Positions 18,519 through 29,915 of a stretch of 64,000 bases of DNA are shown in pieces. The first letter of the stretch is position 1. Every line of letters starts with the position of its first letter. Source of the DNA: Candidatus Gastranaerophilales bacterium. GTDB lineage: Bacteria; Cyanobacteriota; Vampirovibrionia; Gastranaerophilales; Gastranaerophilaceae. The stretch lies in the NCBI GenBank assembly GCA_944322615.1, contig CALUPH010000002.1:1-64000 (forward strand), in the 5' to 3' direction. Below the pieces are notes generated by a model, which saw only the letters and a list, made by a program, of their open reading frames with translations, did no database searches and was not told where the DNA came from. Both the position numbers and the translations under genes were made by a program.

Positions 18519-19139
18519 TTATTTAAATTTAAAATTATCTATATATATAAACAAGCACAAACAACAAATACCCAGAGTAAATCCGCCTATTACATCTGTA
18601 GGGAAATGAACTCCAAGCCAAACTCTTGAAAATCCTATAGCAATAATCAATATAGACAGAATGGAGATTAATGCAATTTTCAAAATTCGATTTTTAACAT
18701 ATTTATAAACGAAATAAATTAACAAACCATATAAAACCATACTCATTATACTGTGCCCTGAGGGGAAACTATAATGTTTAACTTCAATCAAACGCATTTC
18801 TATAGGCGGTCTCGGTCTTGCTATTATTATTTTTATATAAGAATATAAATATTGAGTGATAGGAAGAGCTAAAAGAAAAATAATAAAATTCTTATACTTT
18901 TTACATATTAAAAATATCAAAGCAACTATCCATACTATATAATTTCTTATAATTCCATATGCTAAATCAGTAATAAAAACAGGAACTTTTAATGGAATTG
19001 CAGCTAAATTTTTCTGAATAAAATTAATTATTTTTAACTCATAGTTTGAAATATAATTATGTTTATATACTATAAAAGCCAAAAATAAAAATATACTTAA
19101 ACTAACTAAAAATACAATATATAATTTCTTATTTTTCAT
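18519..19139 (-). CDS. PAP2-family membrane phosphatase
   Basis: This 206-residue membrane protein has about six hydrophobic segments and the three PAP2 phosphatase motifs: KIIIARPRP, PSGHS, and SRVWLGVHFPTD with the catalytic histidine. The family includes undecaprenyl pyrophosphate phosphatases, PgpB-type lipid phosphatases and related envelope enzymes, and the substrate cannot be read from sequence alone. It is upstream of the propeller tandem on the same strand, separated by palindromic copy C, so a shared transcript is possible. Confidence 0.9.
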   Translation of the reverse strand: MKNKKLYIVFLVSLSIFLFLAFIVYKHNYISNYELKIINFIQKNLAAIPLKVPVFITDLAYGIIRNYIVWIVALIFLICKKYKNFIIFLLALPITQYLYSYIKIIIARPRPPIEMRLIEVKHYSFPSGHSIMSMVLYGLLIYFVYKYVKNRILKIALISILSILIIAIGFSRVWLGVHFPTDVIGGFTLGICCLCLFIYIDNFKFK

Positions 19140-19256
19140 AAAACAAATATCCTCTAAACATAGATAATTTTATATTTTTTAAATACTACTTTCAAATTAT
19201 TAATAAAAAAATTACAATTTGTTTTATTTTAATTGCTATTTTAGTATCATATTAAT

Positions 19257-20003
19257 ATGAAAAATTCAAAAGTAAGATTAAATAAATATATAGCCGCCTG
19301 CGGATATTGTTCAAGAAGAAAAGCTGATGAATATATTGAAGCAGGAAAAGTTCGTGTAAATGGAGAAATCGTTTCAGAACTTGGTTTTATGGTCAGCACA
19401 AAAGATAAAATTACTATAGAAAATAAAATTATAAAACCTGAAACTTTAACATATATTCGTTACTATAAACCTGCAGGATATATCACTACAATGGACGACG
19501 AAAAAGGAAGAAAAACAATTTATGATATTCTTCCTGAAGAAGTTCAAAACTTAAAACCGGTAGGCAGATTAGATAAAGATTCTACAGGATTATTAATTTT
19601 AACAAATGACGGGGATTTTATAAATGATTTAGCCCATCCATCCATAAAAGTACCAAAAGTATATAGAGTTACAGCTCAAGGAAAGTTGAATCTTAATGAT
19701 TTAGAAATAATGGCAAAAGGTATAGAAATAGAAAAAGACAAAATTGCATATGCTGACTCCAGAATTATAGACTTTGAAGGTAAAAATACAGTTTTAGAAA
19801 TTGTACTATACCAAGGCTTAAACAGACAAATTAGAAAAATGCTGGATTATATTGGACACCCTGTCATCTCACTTAAAAGACTAAGTATGGGTCCAATTGA
19901 TTTACAAGGACTAAAAAAAGGACAATTCAAATACCTTAAACCAAAACAAATTCAACAAGTAAAAAATTATCTGAAAAAACTTTCAAAAGATAATAAAAAA
20001 TAA
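19257..20003 (+). CDS. rluB: Pseudouridine synthase, RluB/RsuA family
   Basis: The 248 residues begin with an S4 RNA-binding domain (VRLNKYIAACGYCSRRKADE, then YIEAGKVRVNGEIV). The synthase domain has the catalytic aspartate in PVGRLDKDSTGLLILTNDGD, plus NRQIRKMLDYIGHPVISLKR. The family modifies 23S (RluB/E/F) or 16S (RsuA) rRNA; RluB is the most common form outside proteobacteria. The ATG has no purine-rich ribosome site, and a TTGTTT/TAGTAT pair ends 9 nt before it, so the mRNA may be nearly leaderless. Confidence 0.92.
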   Translation: MKNSKVRLNKYIAACGYCSRRKADEYIEAGKVRVNGEIVSELGFMVSTKDKITIENKIIKPETLTYIRYYKPAGYITTMDDEKGRKTIYDILPEEVQNLKPVGRLDKDSTGLLILTNDGDFINDLAHPSIKVPKVYRVTAQGKLNLNDLEIMAKGIEIEKDKIAYADSRIIDFEGKNTVLEIVLYQGLNRQIRKMLDYIGHPVISLKRLSMGPIDLQGLKKGQFKYLKPKQIQQVKNYLKKLSKDNKK

Positions 20004-20059
20004 TTAATGTTATCCTTTTTATTTGTTTTTGGTAAAATTAAGACATAGGAATTTAGATT

Positions 20060-20407
20060 ATGTTATTAGAGTTTTTATACGCAAAAATACATAGAGCAAC
20101 TGTAACAGATGCGAACTTAAATTATGTAGGTTCAATTACTATAGACGAAAATATTTTAGATAAAGCAAATCTTTCGGAAGGACAAAAAGTAGACATCCTT
20201 AATATTAATAATGGCGAGAGATTTCAAACATATATTATTGCAGGAAAAAGAGGAAACAAAGACTTTTGTCTAAATGGTGCTGCAGCAAGAAAAGCACAAA
20301 TTGGCGACAAAATAATTATTTGTGCATACGCAATGATGACAAAAGAAGAAGCTAAAACTTTTAAACCTACAATTGTCCAAATTAATGACAATAATGAAGC
20401 AGTTTAA
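20060..20407 (+). CDS. panD: Aspartate 1-decarboxylase precursor
   Basis: PanD makes beta-alanine from aspartate for pantothenate and coenzyme A. The 115 residues match the family in length. [19 protein letters not shown] contains the self-cleavage site between G24 and S25, which generates the pyruvoyl cofactor, and the C-terminal region has [20 protein letters not shown]. It lies 56 nt after rluB with AGGA before the ATG. No other pantothenate gene is in the window. Its stop codon shares TTAA with the convergent gene. Confidence 0.95.
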   Translation: MLLEFLYAKIHRATVTDANLNYVGSITIDENILDKANLSEGQKVDILNINNGERFQTYIIAGKRGNKDFCLNGAAARKAQIGDKIIICAYAMMTKEEAKTFKPTIVQINDNNEAV

Positions 20408-20868
20408 CTTTCTTTTAAGAATCTCTGTACACGAGTATTCATTGATTCTTCTTTTATTTTCCAATCACCATTGTAGTCTTTGCCAACTATAAAATAGGCA
20501 GGGATTTTATAGTCACTTGTAGATGGCATTCTCATTGCTACAATTTTATAGTCTTTCCCATGCGGAAGTATCTTAACATTAAAGTATTTATTTTTATATT
20601 GTCTTAATCGAGCAAGCTTACTGGATTTTTTTGCCTCACTTTTATATCTTTCCAAAGGAATATTTACAGATTGTTCACTGCCGTCAGGCTTTTCAACAAC
20701 ACGAAAAATTTTGGCATCATTACTATAATAGTCAAAATAATCACAACTATAACTATTTGCAGCTTCAACATATCTATTAAAAAAAGACTGAACATCTTGA
20801 ACTTCATCAGCATTTGCATTACAGAAAGAAGTTAAAAACAAAAACAATACACACAAAAGTTTTTTCAT
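20404..20868 (-). CDS. Exported protein, possibly NTF2/SnoaL-like fold
   Basis: From the ATG at 20868, which follows GTGGAG by 5 nt, this is a 154-residue protein with a signal peptide ([20 protein letters not shown]). The mature part starts [19 protein letters not shown] and later has [20 protein letters not shown], a layout seen in NTF2/SnoaL-type domains. The fold assignment is by pattern only. It lies downstream of rpoC2 but is separated from it by a strong terminator. A longer reading from 20901 lacks a ribosome site. Confidence 0.7.
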   Translation of the reverse strand: MKKLLCVLFLFLTSFCNANADEVQDVQSFFNRYVEAANSYSCDYFDYYSNDAKIFRVVEKPDGSEQSVNIPLERYKSEAKKSSKLARLRQYKNKYFNVKILPHGKDYKIVAMRMPSTSDYKIPAYFIVGKDYNGDWKIKEESMNTRVQRFLKES

Positions 20869-20880
20869 AATTACTCCACA

Positions 20881-20925
20881 AAAAAATAGTAGTAACCACA
20901 ATATTTGAGGTTACTACTATTTTTT
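20881..20925 (-). terminator. Terminator of the rpoB-rpoC1-rpoC2 operon
   Basis: The 17-nt arms 20881-20897 and 20909-20925 (core AATAGTAGTAACC) pair perfectly around an 11-nt loop. On the minus strand the hairpin ends in a T-run, 15 nt after the rpoC2 stop. Confidence 0.9.
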
Positions 20926-20939
20926 ATCTAACTATGAAA

Positions 20940-23900
20940 CTATTCAATAGTATAGTCGGTTAATTCAGGAGCACCAAACATACCTTCAATTTCTTCTAAA
21001 ATAGCAGAAGGTTTTCTGGCATTGTTCTTCTCAGCTGCACGTTTTTGAGCTTCTCTGTCTTTTTCTTCTGAAGCATTTGTTAAGTGATAGAAACCTGTAC
21101 CTGCAGGAATTAATCTACCAATGATAACGTTTTCTTTTAAGCCTCTCAACAAATCACGTTTTCCTTCAACTGCTGCTTCTGTAAGAATTCTAGTTGTTTC
21201 TTGGAATGAAGCTGCTGAAATAAAGCTTTCAGTATTCAAACTTGCCTTTGTAATACCAAGAAGAACAGCTTCGTATGTTGCTTCTTGACCACCTGCAGCT
21301 CTTACTGCTTCATTTTCTTGTTCTACAACTTTAAATTCTAAGAATTCACCCGGAAGAAGTTTTGTATCTCCTGATTCAAGAATTTTTACTTTCTTTGTCA
21401 TTTGACGAACAATAACTTCAACGTGTTTATCAGCAATTTCAACACCTTGTGAACGATATACTCTTTGAACTTCATCTACAAGATATTGTTGAGCTGCTTC
21501 TACACCATTTAATCTTATTACGTCATGAGGATTTAATGGACCACCGGTTAAAGGTTGACCAACTTTAATATCTTGTCCGTTTGCAACAATGATATTAGAG
21601 TCAATAGCATATTTAACTTCTTGTCTTCCTAAATCACCATTTAAGAATAAACGAGGAACATCATCTTCTATTTCAATTTCAGCTTTACCTGCATACTCAG
21701 CAACTACAGCAGAATCTTTTGGTTTTCTTGCTTCAAGTAATTCTTCAACACGAGGTAAACCTTGAACGATATCACCTGTTTTTTGTCTTTCGAATACCAA
21801 TGTAGCAATCATATCACCACGGTTAACAAGTGAACCGTTAGCAACCTGTAACATTGTACCCGGGCTGATTAAATATGGACGACCAATTCTTAATGTAATT
21901 GAATTCTTATCTGTATCAACTACTAAACCTGATACAGTTGAAATTTCTCCACCAGCAGAAATTACATTATCCATCTTAACCAAATCACCTTTTTTAACTG
22001 TTGGTTTAGATTTCAAATCAATTTTTGTTTCAGAGCTTGAAGAAACTAATAATAATCTTCTTACATCTTGATTGTTATCCTTAATACTAGCAACTGCATC
22101 ACTTATAGCTAAAACTTGTGTTTTTGCAACAGGTGTTCTAGGCTCAATTGTTTGTCCATCTTTAACAAGCAATTCTGTTTGCATTGAAGCAGCTGTCTTA
22201 GATGCACCTTCAACTTCTCTTCTTACAATTAAGTTTTCAAGTACAACAATCTTTAAATTATTGTTAGCATCTAATTCAACTTGACCTTTCAAGTGGCTTA
22301 AATATCCATCCATTTGAAGAACTAAACTCGTTCTTGTTAATACACCACCATCAAGATTTCTTACTCTTGCACCATCTTTATATTGTAATTGAGTAACAGG
22401 AACCAAATCAATAGCTTCATCTGTTGATTCAAATTTAATAGATACATCTTTTGTATCAATATTAAATCTTTGAACAGGTCTTACTAAGATTTGAATAGGT
22501 TGGTTAGAAATAGATTTTTCATCTAAAGCAACAACACCTAAATCTTCTTCTAAGTCATCAATTTCAATATTATCTTTTTCATTGTCTAAAATTGTAACAA
22601 TTGAATCTTCTTTAACTTTAATTTTTGGAGCGATTTCAGTACCGGCTTTTACAACTTCGCCTTCATCAACTTTTAATTCGCCGATTCCGCCTAAGTTATA
22701 TATTTCACCAGGTCTTATTACAACTTCGTGAATCATATCATTGAATTCTTTTATTTCAACAATACCATCTATGTGGGCATATAAGTCTTTTACAACTTCT
22801 GTACCAGCTGTAACAAATGTACCTGACTCTACCATTTTTAATGCTGAATCTTTATTTACTTGATGAATTTCATCAGGAATAAATATCAATTCACCAGGTT
22901 TTGTAATAATTTGATTTTCATCAACTTCTATACCGTTATATCTGATTTCACCGCTTGAAGGAACTGTATATTCTTCATCAATTAACTCGGCAATTATCAT
23001 ACCGCTTTCAACGACTGTATCAATCGGAGCTTTAACGATATATTTTTCACCTGTTTTATCAACTGTCCAAATTTGTTCTTTTTTAGTTTGTTCAAATGTT
23101 GCATTTGAAGCAGAAATAGATGCAATTACAATTGTCAATTCTTTACCTTTAACAATTTTCTTAATCTTCTTTCCGTCAAATTTAACATCTTCTACAACAA
23201 GGTTATCTCCAAGTCTAACTTCACCGCCGTGTTCAGAAATAACATGGATTTCAGCTAATTTTTCGCCTTCTTTTACAGCTTTACCATCTTCAACAAGAAT
23301 AGTTGAACCGCCGGGTAAATTGTAAACATCGCCGCCTAAAACCCAAACAATGCCATTTTTACTTGCTGTTCTTGAAATATTACCTTGTCTGTCTTTCTTT
23401 TCATCTGCTACGAAATCTTCAAATACGATTTCACCTGATAAATCAGATGTAATATCTTTTGTAGCCTTTTCTGTTAAACGGCTGCCGTCTCCGCCTGAAG
23501 CAGGTTCATAAATAGCGATTTTATCGCCTTTCTTAATTTCCTGACCTTCATGAACATAAAGAATAGCACCTGAAGGAATATGATATTTCTTAACTTTTGA
23601 ACCTGTTTTAACTTCCATATCAGATTCTTGAACTGTAATAGCAACATTATCACCATGTCTTGTTCTTAAATCTCTTGTAAAGATTTTTGTTGCAACTACA
23701 CCATCAACATCAGCAATGATTTCTTTCATTGCACCGGCACCTTTGAATACACCACCGGTGTGGAATGTTCTCATTGTCAACTGTGTTCCGGGTTCACCAA
23801 TTGATTGAGCGGCGATAATACCAATTGCTTCACCAATATCAACTAATTTCTGAGTTGTCATCGCCCAACCATAACATTTTTGGCAAATACCATATTCAAG

Positions 23901-24791
23901 TTCACAAGTTAATGGTGAACGAACTAATAATTGGTGTAAATCAAGAGGTTTAATTTTTCTGATATCATTTCTATCAATTGTTGTACCGGCTGGTATTACA
24001 ACATTTCCTTCTTTATCTTTGATATCTTCAGCAATTGTTCTTCCCAATAATCTTTCTGTTAATGGAGCAACAACTTTTTCTCCGTCAGAAATATCACTCA
24101 TCATAATACCGCGAGTTGTACCACAGTCATGATCACGAATAATTACATCCTGTGCTACGTCAACTAAACGTCTTGTCAAATAACCAGAGTCAGCTGTTTT
24201 TAACGCAGTATCTACAAGACCTTTTCTTGCACCGTATGATGAAATAATATATTCAGTTACTGATAAACCTTCTTTAAAGTTAGATTTAATAGGCAAGTCA
24301 ATAATTTGACCTTGAGCATCTGCCATCAAACCTCTCATACCAACTAACTGCGATACTTGAGATAAGTTACCTCTAGCTCCTGAGAACGCCATCATATATA
24401 CCGGATTTAATCTGTCAAAATTTTCAACAACTTTCGCAGTTAATTTTGATGTTGTCTCAGACCAAGTGTCAATAACTTTTGTATATCTTTCTACTTCTGT
24501 AATATCACCTTTTAAATATCTGTGAGTAGATTTTTCAATTTCTCTTTCTGCTTCATTTAAAAGTTCTTTCTTATCAGCTGGAACAGAAAGGTCTGCAATT
24601 GAAATTGTAGTACCTGATTTTGTTGCATATTTATAACCTAAGTTTTTAAGGTTATCAGCTAAAGTAGCTGTCTTAGCACCGCCAAATTCAAGGTATATTT
24701 GAGCTAATAATTTATTAATCGATTTTTTATTCACCTGCTCATTGATGAAATCAAACGATTTTTTTGTATTCTTACGTACGATTGTATCCAT
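20940..24791 (-). CDS. rpoC2: RNA polymerase beta' subunit, C-terminal part (cyanobacterial-type split)
   Basis: The 1283 residues correspond to the second half of a normal RpoC. They begin at the cyanobacterial split point (KKSINKLLAQIYLEFGG) and contain FSGARGNLSQVSQLVGMRGL, the zinc site cysteines C223, C296, C303 and C306 (HDCGTTRG, CELEYGICQKCYG), the bridge/trigger region GEPGTQLTMRTFHTGG (to residue 347) and VQGLPRVEELLEARKP (about residue 1010). The roughly 660 residues between the last two are a very large insertion of repeated barrel-like units, like cyanobacterial SI3. A 24-nt gap with AAAGGTG separates it from rpoC1. Confidence 0.96.
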   Translation of the reverse strand: MDTIVRKNTKKSFDFINEQVNKKSINKLLAQIYLEFGGAKTATLADNLKNLGYKYATKSGTTISIADLSVPADKKELLNEAEREIEKSTHRYLKGDITEVERYTKVIDTWSETTSKLTAKVVENFDRLNPVYMMAFSGARGNLSQVSQLVGMRGLMADAQGQIIDLPIKSNFKEGLSVTEYIISSYGARKGLVDTALKTADSGYLTRRLVDVAQDVIIRDHDCGTTRGIMMSDISDGEKVVAPLTERLLGRTIAEDIKDKEGNVVIPAGTTIDRNDIRKIKPLDLHQLLVRSPLTCELEYGICQKCYGWAMTTQKLVDIGEAIGIIAAQSIGEPGTQLTMRTFHTGGVFKGAGAMKEIIADVDGVVATKIFTRDLRTRHGDNVAITVQESDMEVKTGSKVKKYHIPSGAILYVHEGQEIKKGDKIAIYEPASGGDGSRLTEKATKDITSDLSGEIVFEDFVADEKKDRQGNISRTASKNGIVWVLGGDVYNLPGGSTILVEDGKAVKEGEKLAEIHVISEHGGEVRLGDNLVVEDVKFDGKKIKKIVKGKELTIVIASISASNATFEQTKKEQIWTVDKTGEKYIVKAPIDTVVESGMIIAELIDEEYTVPSSGEIRYNGIEVDENQIITKPGELIFIPDEIHQVNKDSALKMVESGTFVTAGTEVVKDLYAHIDGIVEIKEFNDMIHEVVIRPGEIYNLGGIGELKVDEGEVVKAGTEIAPKIKVKEDSIVTILDNEKDNIEIDDLEEDLGVVALDEKSISNQPIQILVRPVQRFNIDTKDVSIKFESTDEAIDLVPVTQLQYKDGARVRNLDGGVLTRTSLVLQMDGYLSHLKGQVELDANNNLKIVVLENLIVRREVEGASKTAASMQTELLVKDGQTIEPRTPVAKTQVLAISDAVASIKDNNQDVRRLLLVSSSSETKIDLKSKPTVKKGDLVKMDNVISAGGEISTVSGLVVDTDKNSITLRIGRPYLISPGTMLQVANGSLVNRGDMIATLVFERQKTGDIVQGLPRVEELLEARKPKDSAVVAEYAGKAEIEIEDDVPRLFLNGDLGRQEVKYAIDSNIIVANGQDIKVGQPLTGGPLNPHDVIRLNGVEAAQQYLVDEVQRVYRSQGVEIADKHVEVIVRQMTKKVKILESGDTKLLPGEFLEFKVVEQENEAVRAAGGQEATYEAVLLGITKASLNTESFISAASFQETTRILTEAAVEGKRDLLRGLKENVIIGRLIPAGTGFYHLTNASEEKDREAQKRAAEKNNARKPSAILEEIEGMFGAPELTDYTIE

Positions 24792-24815
24792 GTTTTTTCA
24801 CCTTTACTTAAGTTA

Positions 24816-26531
24816 CTATGCAAAGATTGCATTTCTTACTGTTTCGTTGAAGATAATTCTTCCAACTGTTGTTTCGAGTCTGTCTCCGTGTTCATCACGA
24901 ACAACAATTCTATCGTGCAATTTTATTACACCTGTTTCGTGAGCGGCAATCGCATCTTCAAAACTATAGAAATATTTCATTGGCTTACTATCATCTTCAT
25001 CATCCATTAGCGTCAAGTAATACATACCTAAAACCATATCTTGAGAAGCGGCAATAATAGGTTTACCTGTAGCAGGTGCCAATATGTTATTTGTAGCTAA
25101 CATTAACATTCTGGCTTCTGTTTGCGCTTCTATTGATAAAGGAACGTGAACAGCCATTTGGTCACCGTCGAAGTCAGCATTGAATGCTGTACATACCAAC
25201 GGGTGTAACTGAATAGCACGACCTTCAACTAATACCGGCTCAAATGCTTGAATACCTAGTCTGTGAAGTGTAGGAGCACGGTTCAATAATACCGGATGTC
25301 CGTCAATTACTTCTTCCAAAATATCCCAAACTACAGCTTCTGATCTTTCAATTTTCTTCTTAGCTGATTTGATATTTTGTACATATCCTCTCTCAATCAG
25401 TTTATTAACAACAAACGGTTTAAACAATTCAATAGCCATTTCTTTTGGCAGACCGCATTGGTTTAATTTTAATTTAGGACCAACTACGATTACGGAACGA
25501 CCTGAATAGTCAACACGTTTACCTAATAAGTTTTGACGGAAACGACCTTGCTTACCTTCAATAATATTACTTAATGATTTTAAAGGTCTGTTGCTTGGTC
25601 CTACTACAGTTCTTCCTCTTCTACCGTTATCAATCAATGAGTCAACTGCTTCTTGAAGCATTCTCTTTTCGTTTCTAACGATAATTTCAGGAGCTCCCAT
25701 TTCTAATAATCTTAATAAACGGTTATTTCTGTTTATAACACGTCTGTATAAATCGTTTAAGTCTGATGTCGCAAATCTGCCACCGTCTAATTGAACCATT
25801 GGTCTCAAATCAGGTGGAGTTACAGGCAATACATCCATTATCATCCAAGTTGGTTCTGTGTTGCTTTCGATTAATGATTCTACTAATCTTAATCTTTTTA
25901 TCAACTTAGCTTTTCTTTGTACACTGCCTGATAGACCTGACAATTCAGCTCTGATTGATTCAGCCATTTCTGTTAATGAGATTTCTCCCAATAATTCTTT
26001 AATAGCTTCAGCACCAATACCAACTTTTAATTCAGAATCTTCATGTTCTAACATGAAATCTTCATATTCTTCTTCACTTAATAATTGATATTTTTTGAAT
26101 TCACTATCAGCCGGATCAATTACAACATAATTATTAAAATAAATAACTTGTTCTAAGTCTTTTAATGTCATATCAAGAAGAAGACCCAAATAACTTGGAA
26201 TTCCTTTTAAGAACCAAATATGGCTTACAGGAGCAGCAAGTTTTATGTGTCCCATTCTGTGACGTCTTACTTTTGAGTCTGTAACTTCAACACCGCATCT
26301 TTCACAGATGATACCTTTGTGTCTGACTCTTTTATATTTACCGCAGTAACATTCCCAATCCTTCGTAGGTCCAAAGATTCTTTCACAGAATAAACCGTCT
26401 CTTTCAGGTTTTAACGTACGATAGTTAATCGTTTCAGGTTTTGTTACTTCACCATACGACCATTTCAATACGCGTTCAGGTGACGCAATACTGATTCGTA
26501 TATAATCAAAATAATCTATGCTTGTAGACAA
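24816..26531 (-). CDS. rpoC1: RNA polymerase gamma subunit (N-terminal half of beta')
   Basis: This 571-residue protein is the N-terminal half of a split beta' subunit. It shows the zinc ribbon ([23 protein letters not shown]), the clamp and rudder region, [16 protein letters not shown], and the absolutely conserved [12 protein letters not shown] whose aspartates hold the catalytic magnesium. It ends at [19 protein letters not shown] with a true stop, matching the rpoC1 end in Cyanobacteria. The lack of overlap and a separate ribosome site for rpoC2 argue against a sequencing frameshift. It lies 69 nt after rpoB, with an RNA hairpin between. Confidence 0.97.
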   Translation of the reverse strand: MSTSIDYFDYIRISIASPERVLKWSYGEVTKPETINYRTLKPERDGLFCERIFGPTKDWECYCGKYKRVRHKGIICERCGVEVTDSKVRRHRMGHIKLAAPVSHIWFLKGIPSYLGLLLDMTLKDLEQVIYFNNYVVIDPADSEFKKYQLLSEEEYEDFMLEHEDSELKVGIGAEAIKELLGEISLTEMAESIRAELSGLSGSVQRKAKLIKRLRLVESLIESNTEPTWMIMDVLPVTPPDLRPMVQLDGGRFATSDLNDLYRRVINRNNRLLRLLEMGAPEIIVRNEKRMLQEAVDSLIDNGRRGRTVVGPSNRPLKSLSNIIEGKQGRFRQNLLGKRVDYSGRSVIVVGPKLKLNQCGLPKEMAIELFKPFVVNKLIERGYVQNIKSAKKKIERSEAVVWDILEEVIDGHPVLLNRAPTLHRLGIQAFEPVLVEGRAIQLHPLVCTAFNADFDGDQMAVHVPLSIEAQTEARMLMLATNNILAPATGKPIIAASQDMVLGMYYLTLMDDEDDSKPMKYFYSFEDAIAAHETGVIKLHDRIVVRDEHGDRLETTVGRIIFNETVRNAIFA

Positions 26532-26566
26532 TTTTTTATCTCCTTTAACTTTAATGTTTGTGTTCT

Positions 26567-26593
26567 AACTTCCCGTATAATTTACGGGAAGTT
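26567..26593 (-). other. Intercistronic hairpin between rpoB and rpoC1
   Basis: AACTTCCCGTA (26567-26577) and TACGGGAAGTT (26583-26593) form a perfect 11-bp stem with a 5-nt loop. No T-run follows on the minus strand, so it is unlikely to be a simple terminator. It could be a processing or stability element that sets subunit ratios (inference). Confidence 0.75.
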
Positions 26594-26600
26594 TTACACT

Positions 26601-29600
26601 TTATTCTTTGAATGAGCTTGGTGTTTCTAAAAAGTTAATATTTAACAATTCAGAATCGATATCAGAAAGTATTCTCTTTGGAGCTGCCTTTCTTAAATCA
26701 TCTGTATCTGACATTAAATCAACTTCTTCACCGCTCTTCTTAGCTACTGATATATCCAAACCGATACTTTGTAATTCTCTTACAAGTACTTTGAATGATT
26801 CCGGAATACCAGGTCTAGGAATATTATCACCTTTAACGATTGCTTCGTAAGCTCTTGAACGACCGTTAACATCATCTGATTTGATTGTTAACATTTCTTG
26901 TAATGTATAAGCCGCACCGTATGCTTCTAAAGCCCAAACTTCCATTTCACCGAATCTTTGTCCGCCGAATTGAGCTTTACCACCTAAAGGTTGTTGTGTT
27001 ACTAGTGAGTATGGTCCTGTACTTCTTGCGTGTATCTTATCATCTACTAAGTGAACTAACTTCAAGAAGTATGTTATACCAACTGAAACTGGTCTATCGA
27101 ATGGTTCACCGGTTCTTCCGTCATATAATGTAACTTTACCGTCTTCACCTACCCAATCACAGCCGGATTCTTTTATACCTCTCAACAATTCATATTTTGT
27201 TGAAATTTCTGATTTGTTTTCACCATACATTTCGTCGAATGATGGAGCTTCATAATAATCACCTGTTAAATATGAAGCCAAACCAAGTAAACATTCATAT
27301 GTTTGTCCAACGTTCATACGAGAAGGTACACCAAGTGGATTTAATACGATATCTACAGGAGTTCCGTCAGGCAAGAACGGCATATCTTCTTTTGGAAGTA
27401 TTCTTGATACGATACCTTTGTTACCGTGACGTCCTGCAAGTTTATCACCTACTGATACCTTACGTTTTTGAGCGATATAAACTTTAATTAATGTATTAGC
27501 ACCAGGTAAAAGTTCATCACCTTTTTCTCTGTCGAATACTTTTACATCGACTACACGACCACCTTCACCGTGAGGAACTCTTAATGAATTATCTTTAACA
27601 TCTCTGGCTTTTTCAGCAAAGATAGCTCTTAAAAGTTTTTCTTCCGGCGGATGTTCTGATTCACCTTTTGGTGTTACTTTACCAACAAGAATATCATCTG
27701 CATATACTCTTGCACCAATACGAACAATACCACGTTCATCCAAATGTCTTAAAGACTCTTCAGAAACATTCGGAACTTCTCTTGTTATTTCTTCAGGTCC
27801 AAGTTTTGTTTGACGTGCTTCAATTTCTAATTTTTCTATGTGTAATGAAGTAAAGATATCATCGTGTACGCATCTTTCTGAAAGTAAGATAGCATCTTCG
27901 AAGTTATATCCTTCCCAAGGCATATAAGCAACTAAAACGTTTTTACCTAAAGAAAGTTCACCAAAGTGAGTTGAAGCACCATCGGCGATTACATCACCTG
28001 CTTTTACTTCCATTCCTTCAGATACAATCGGTTTTTGGTTGATACATGTATCTTGGTTACTTCTTACATATTTCATTAATTGATATTTATGTAATTTGCC
28101 GGCTTTATCTTTAATCCAGATTTCTTCACCGACTACTTTTACAACTGTACCGTCTACATCTGATACAACTACCATACAAGAGTCTTTTGCTGCTCTCTTT
28201 TCCAAACCTGTTGCAACTACAGGTCTATCTGTAATTAATAATGGAACTGCTTGACGTTGCATGTTAGATCCCATCAATGCACGGTTTGCGTCATCGTGCT
28301 CAATGAAAGGAATTACTGATGTAGCAACTGAGATTACCTGAATTGGGGAAACTCCCATATAGTCAACACGTTTTGATTCACCCATTGTAAATTCAGATTT
28401 ATAACGGATAGGTACGTATTGAGCTTTTATGCTTCTGTCTTCATTTAATGTCAAATCAGAAGGTGCTACACGGAAGTTTTCTTCTTCATCTGCACTCATA
28501 TAACGTACTTCATTTGTAACAACACCATCTTTAACTGCAAAGTATGGAGTTTCAATGAAACCATAATCATTAACTCTTGCGTGAGTTGCCAATGAACCTA
28601 TCAAACCTGCGTTTGGACCTTCAGGTGTTTCGATAGGACATATTCTACCGTAGTGAGAAGGGTGAATATCACGAACTGCGAATCCGGCTCTTTCTCTAAC
28701 CAAACCACCTGGTCCTAATGCTGAAATACGTCTTTTATGTGTTAATTCAGCAAGTGGATTTGTTTGGTCCATGAATTGTGACAACTGTGATGAACCAAAG
28801 AATTCTTTTAATGATGCGATTAATGGTTTTGTATTCAACAAATTCAAAGGAGTAAGTGTTTCTGAATTTTGAAGAGTCATTCTTTCTTTAACGATTCTTT
28901 CTATTCTTGATAAACCTACTCTGAATTGGTTTTGTAACAATTCACCTACACTGCGGATTCTTCTGTTTCCTAAATGGTCGATATCATCACAGCTTCCTTC
29001 GTCATATGTTAAATTAATTAAATATTCTACAGCTGCAACTAAGTCTTGAATTGTCAAAGTTCTTTGTGTTTCAGCTATGTTTAAGTTTAATTTCTTATTT
29101 AACTTATAACGACCAACTCTTCCGATATCATATTTCTTATCATCAAAGAATCTTGATTCAATAATTGAACGACCGCCTGCAGCTGAAGCAGGATCACCAG
29201 GTCTTAATTTTTTATAAACTTCAATTAATGCATCATCTGTTGTTTCTGTTGTATCTTTTTCTAATGTTTTCTTTAAGAATTCAAAGTGAGTGAATAATGT
29301 TTCCATTTCAGAAACTGTAATTCCTAAAGCTTTTAACAAAGTTGTTGCTAATATTTTTCTGTTTTTATCAATTTTTACATAGATTATATCATTAGCATCA
29401 GTTTCTATTTTTAACCAAGCACCTCTGTTTGGAATCAAAGTTGCATTGAATAAACGTTTACCTGTCGGAGAGATTTCTCTCTTAAAGTATATACCGGGTG
29501 ATCTTACAATTTGCGATACAATAACACGTTCGGCACCATTTACGATAAATGTACCTTTATTTGTCATTGTAGGAATATCACCTATATAAACTTCCTGTTC

Positions 29601-29915
29601 TTTTATTTCCCCTGTATCACGGTTTACCAAACGTGCCATTACTCTTAATTGTTTTGCGTAAGTAGCATCGTGGATTCTTGCTTCTTCCAATGAATACTTC
29701 GGATTATCGAAAGTATAATTTGGTAGAAAATGTAATTCTAATCTACCGGTATAGTCTTTAATAGGAGAATATGAAAGAAATTCTTCTTTCAAACCTTCTT
29801 TTAAAAACCACTCAAATGATTTTTTCTGAATTTCGATTAAGTCCGGCAGATCATCCAACCTTGTTTTGGGCATGCCCATCGGAGTTACTCTCTCAGAATA
29901 TTGTTTCTTTGACAT
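26601..29915 (-). CDS. rpoB: RNA polymerase beta subunit
   Basis: The 1104-residue catalytic subunit has the fork and rifampicin region ([30 protein letters not shown]), [20 protein letters not shown], the C-terminal [20 protein letters not shown] and [20 protein letters not shown]. It is short like cyanobacterial and chloroplast beta subunits, without the large E. coli insertions. It heads the rpoB-rpoC1-rpoC2 operon. The ribosomal protein genes rplKAJL, which usually precede it, are not next to it here. A divergent sensor kinase lies upstream instead. Confidence 0.98.
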   Translation of the reverse strand: MSKKQYSERVTPMGMPKTRLDDLPDLIEIQKKSFEWFLKEGLKEEFLSYSPIKDYTGRLELHFLPNYTFDNPKYSLEEARIHDATYAKQLRVMARLVNRDTGEIKEQEVYIGDIPTMTNKGTFIVNGAERVIVSQIVRSPGIYFKREISPTGKRLFNATLIPNRGAWLKIETDANDIIYVKIDKNRKILATTLLKALGITVSEMETLFTHFEFLKKTLEKDTTETTDDALIEVYKKLRPGDPASAAGGRSIIESRFFDDKKYDIGRVGRYKLNKKLNLNIAETQRTLTIQDLVAAVEYLINLTYDEGSCDDIDHLGNRRIRSVGELLQNQFRVGLSRIERIVKERMTLQNSETLTPLNLLNTKPLIASLKEFFGSSQLSQFMDQTNPLAELTHKRRISALGPGGLVRERAGFAVRDIHPSHYGRICPIETPEGPNAGLIGSLATHARVNDYGFIETPYFAVKDGVVTNEVRYMSADEEENFRVAPSDLTLNEDRSIKAQYVPIRYKSEFTMGESKRVDYMGVSPIQVISVATSVIPFIEHDDANRALMGSNMQRQAVPLLITDRPVVATGLEKRAAKDSCMVVVSDVDGTVVKVVGEEIWIKDKAGKLHKYQLMKYVRSNQDTCINQKPIVSEGMEVKAGDVIADGASTHFGELSLGKNVLVAYMPWEGYNFEDAILLSERCVHDDIFTSLHIEKLEIEARQTKLGPEEITREVPNVSEESLRHLDERGIVRIGARVYADDILVGKVTPKGESEHPPEEKLLRAIFAEKARDVKDNSLRVPHGEGGRVVDVKVFDREKGDELLPGANTLIKVYIAQKRKVSVGDKLAGRHGNKGIVSRILPKEDMPFLPDGTPVDIVLNPLGVPSRMNVGQTYECLLGLASYLTGDYYEAPSFDEMYGENKSEISTKYELLRGIKESGCDWVGEDGKVTLYDGRTGEPFDRPVSVGITYFLKLVHLVDDKIHARSTGPYSLVTQQPLGGKAQFGGQRFGEMEVWALEAYGAAYTLQEMLTIKSDDVNGRSRAYEAIVKGDNIPRPGIPESFKVLVRELQSIGLDISVAKKSGEEVDLMSDTDDLRKAAPKRILSDIDSELLNINFLETPSSFKE

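Noticed and set aside
20869-20901. Longer start for the exported NTF2-like gene
   Set aside because: The signal peptide and the GTGGAG site both point to the ATG at 20868, and the longer reading runs into the rpoC2 terminator.
24792-24815. Frameshift or sequencing error in a single rpoC
   Set aside because: rpoC1 has a proper stop, rpoC2 has its own AAAGGTG site and ATG, and the break is at the natural cyanobacterial split point.
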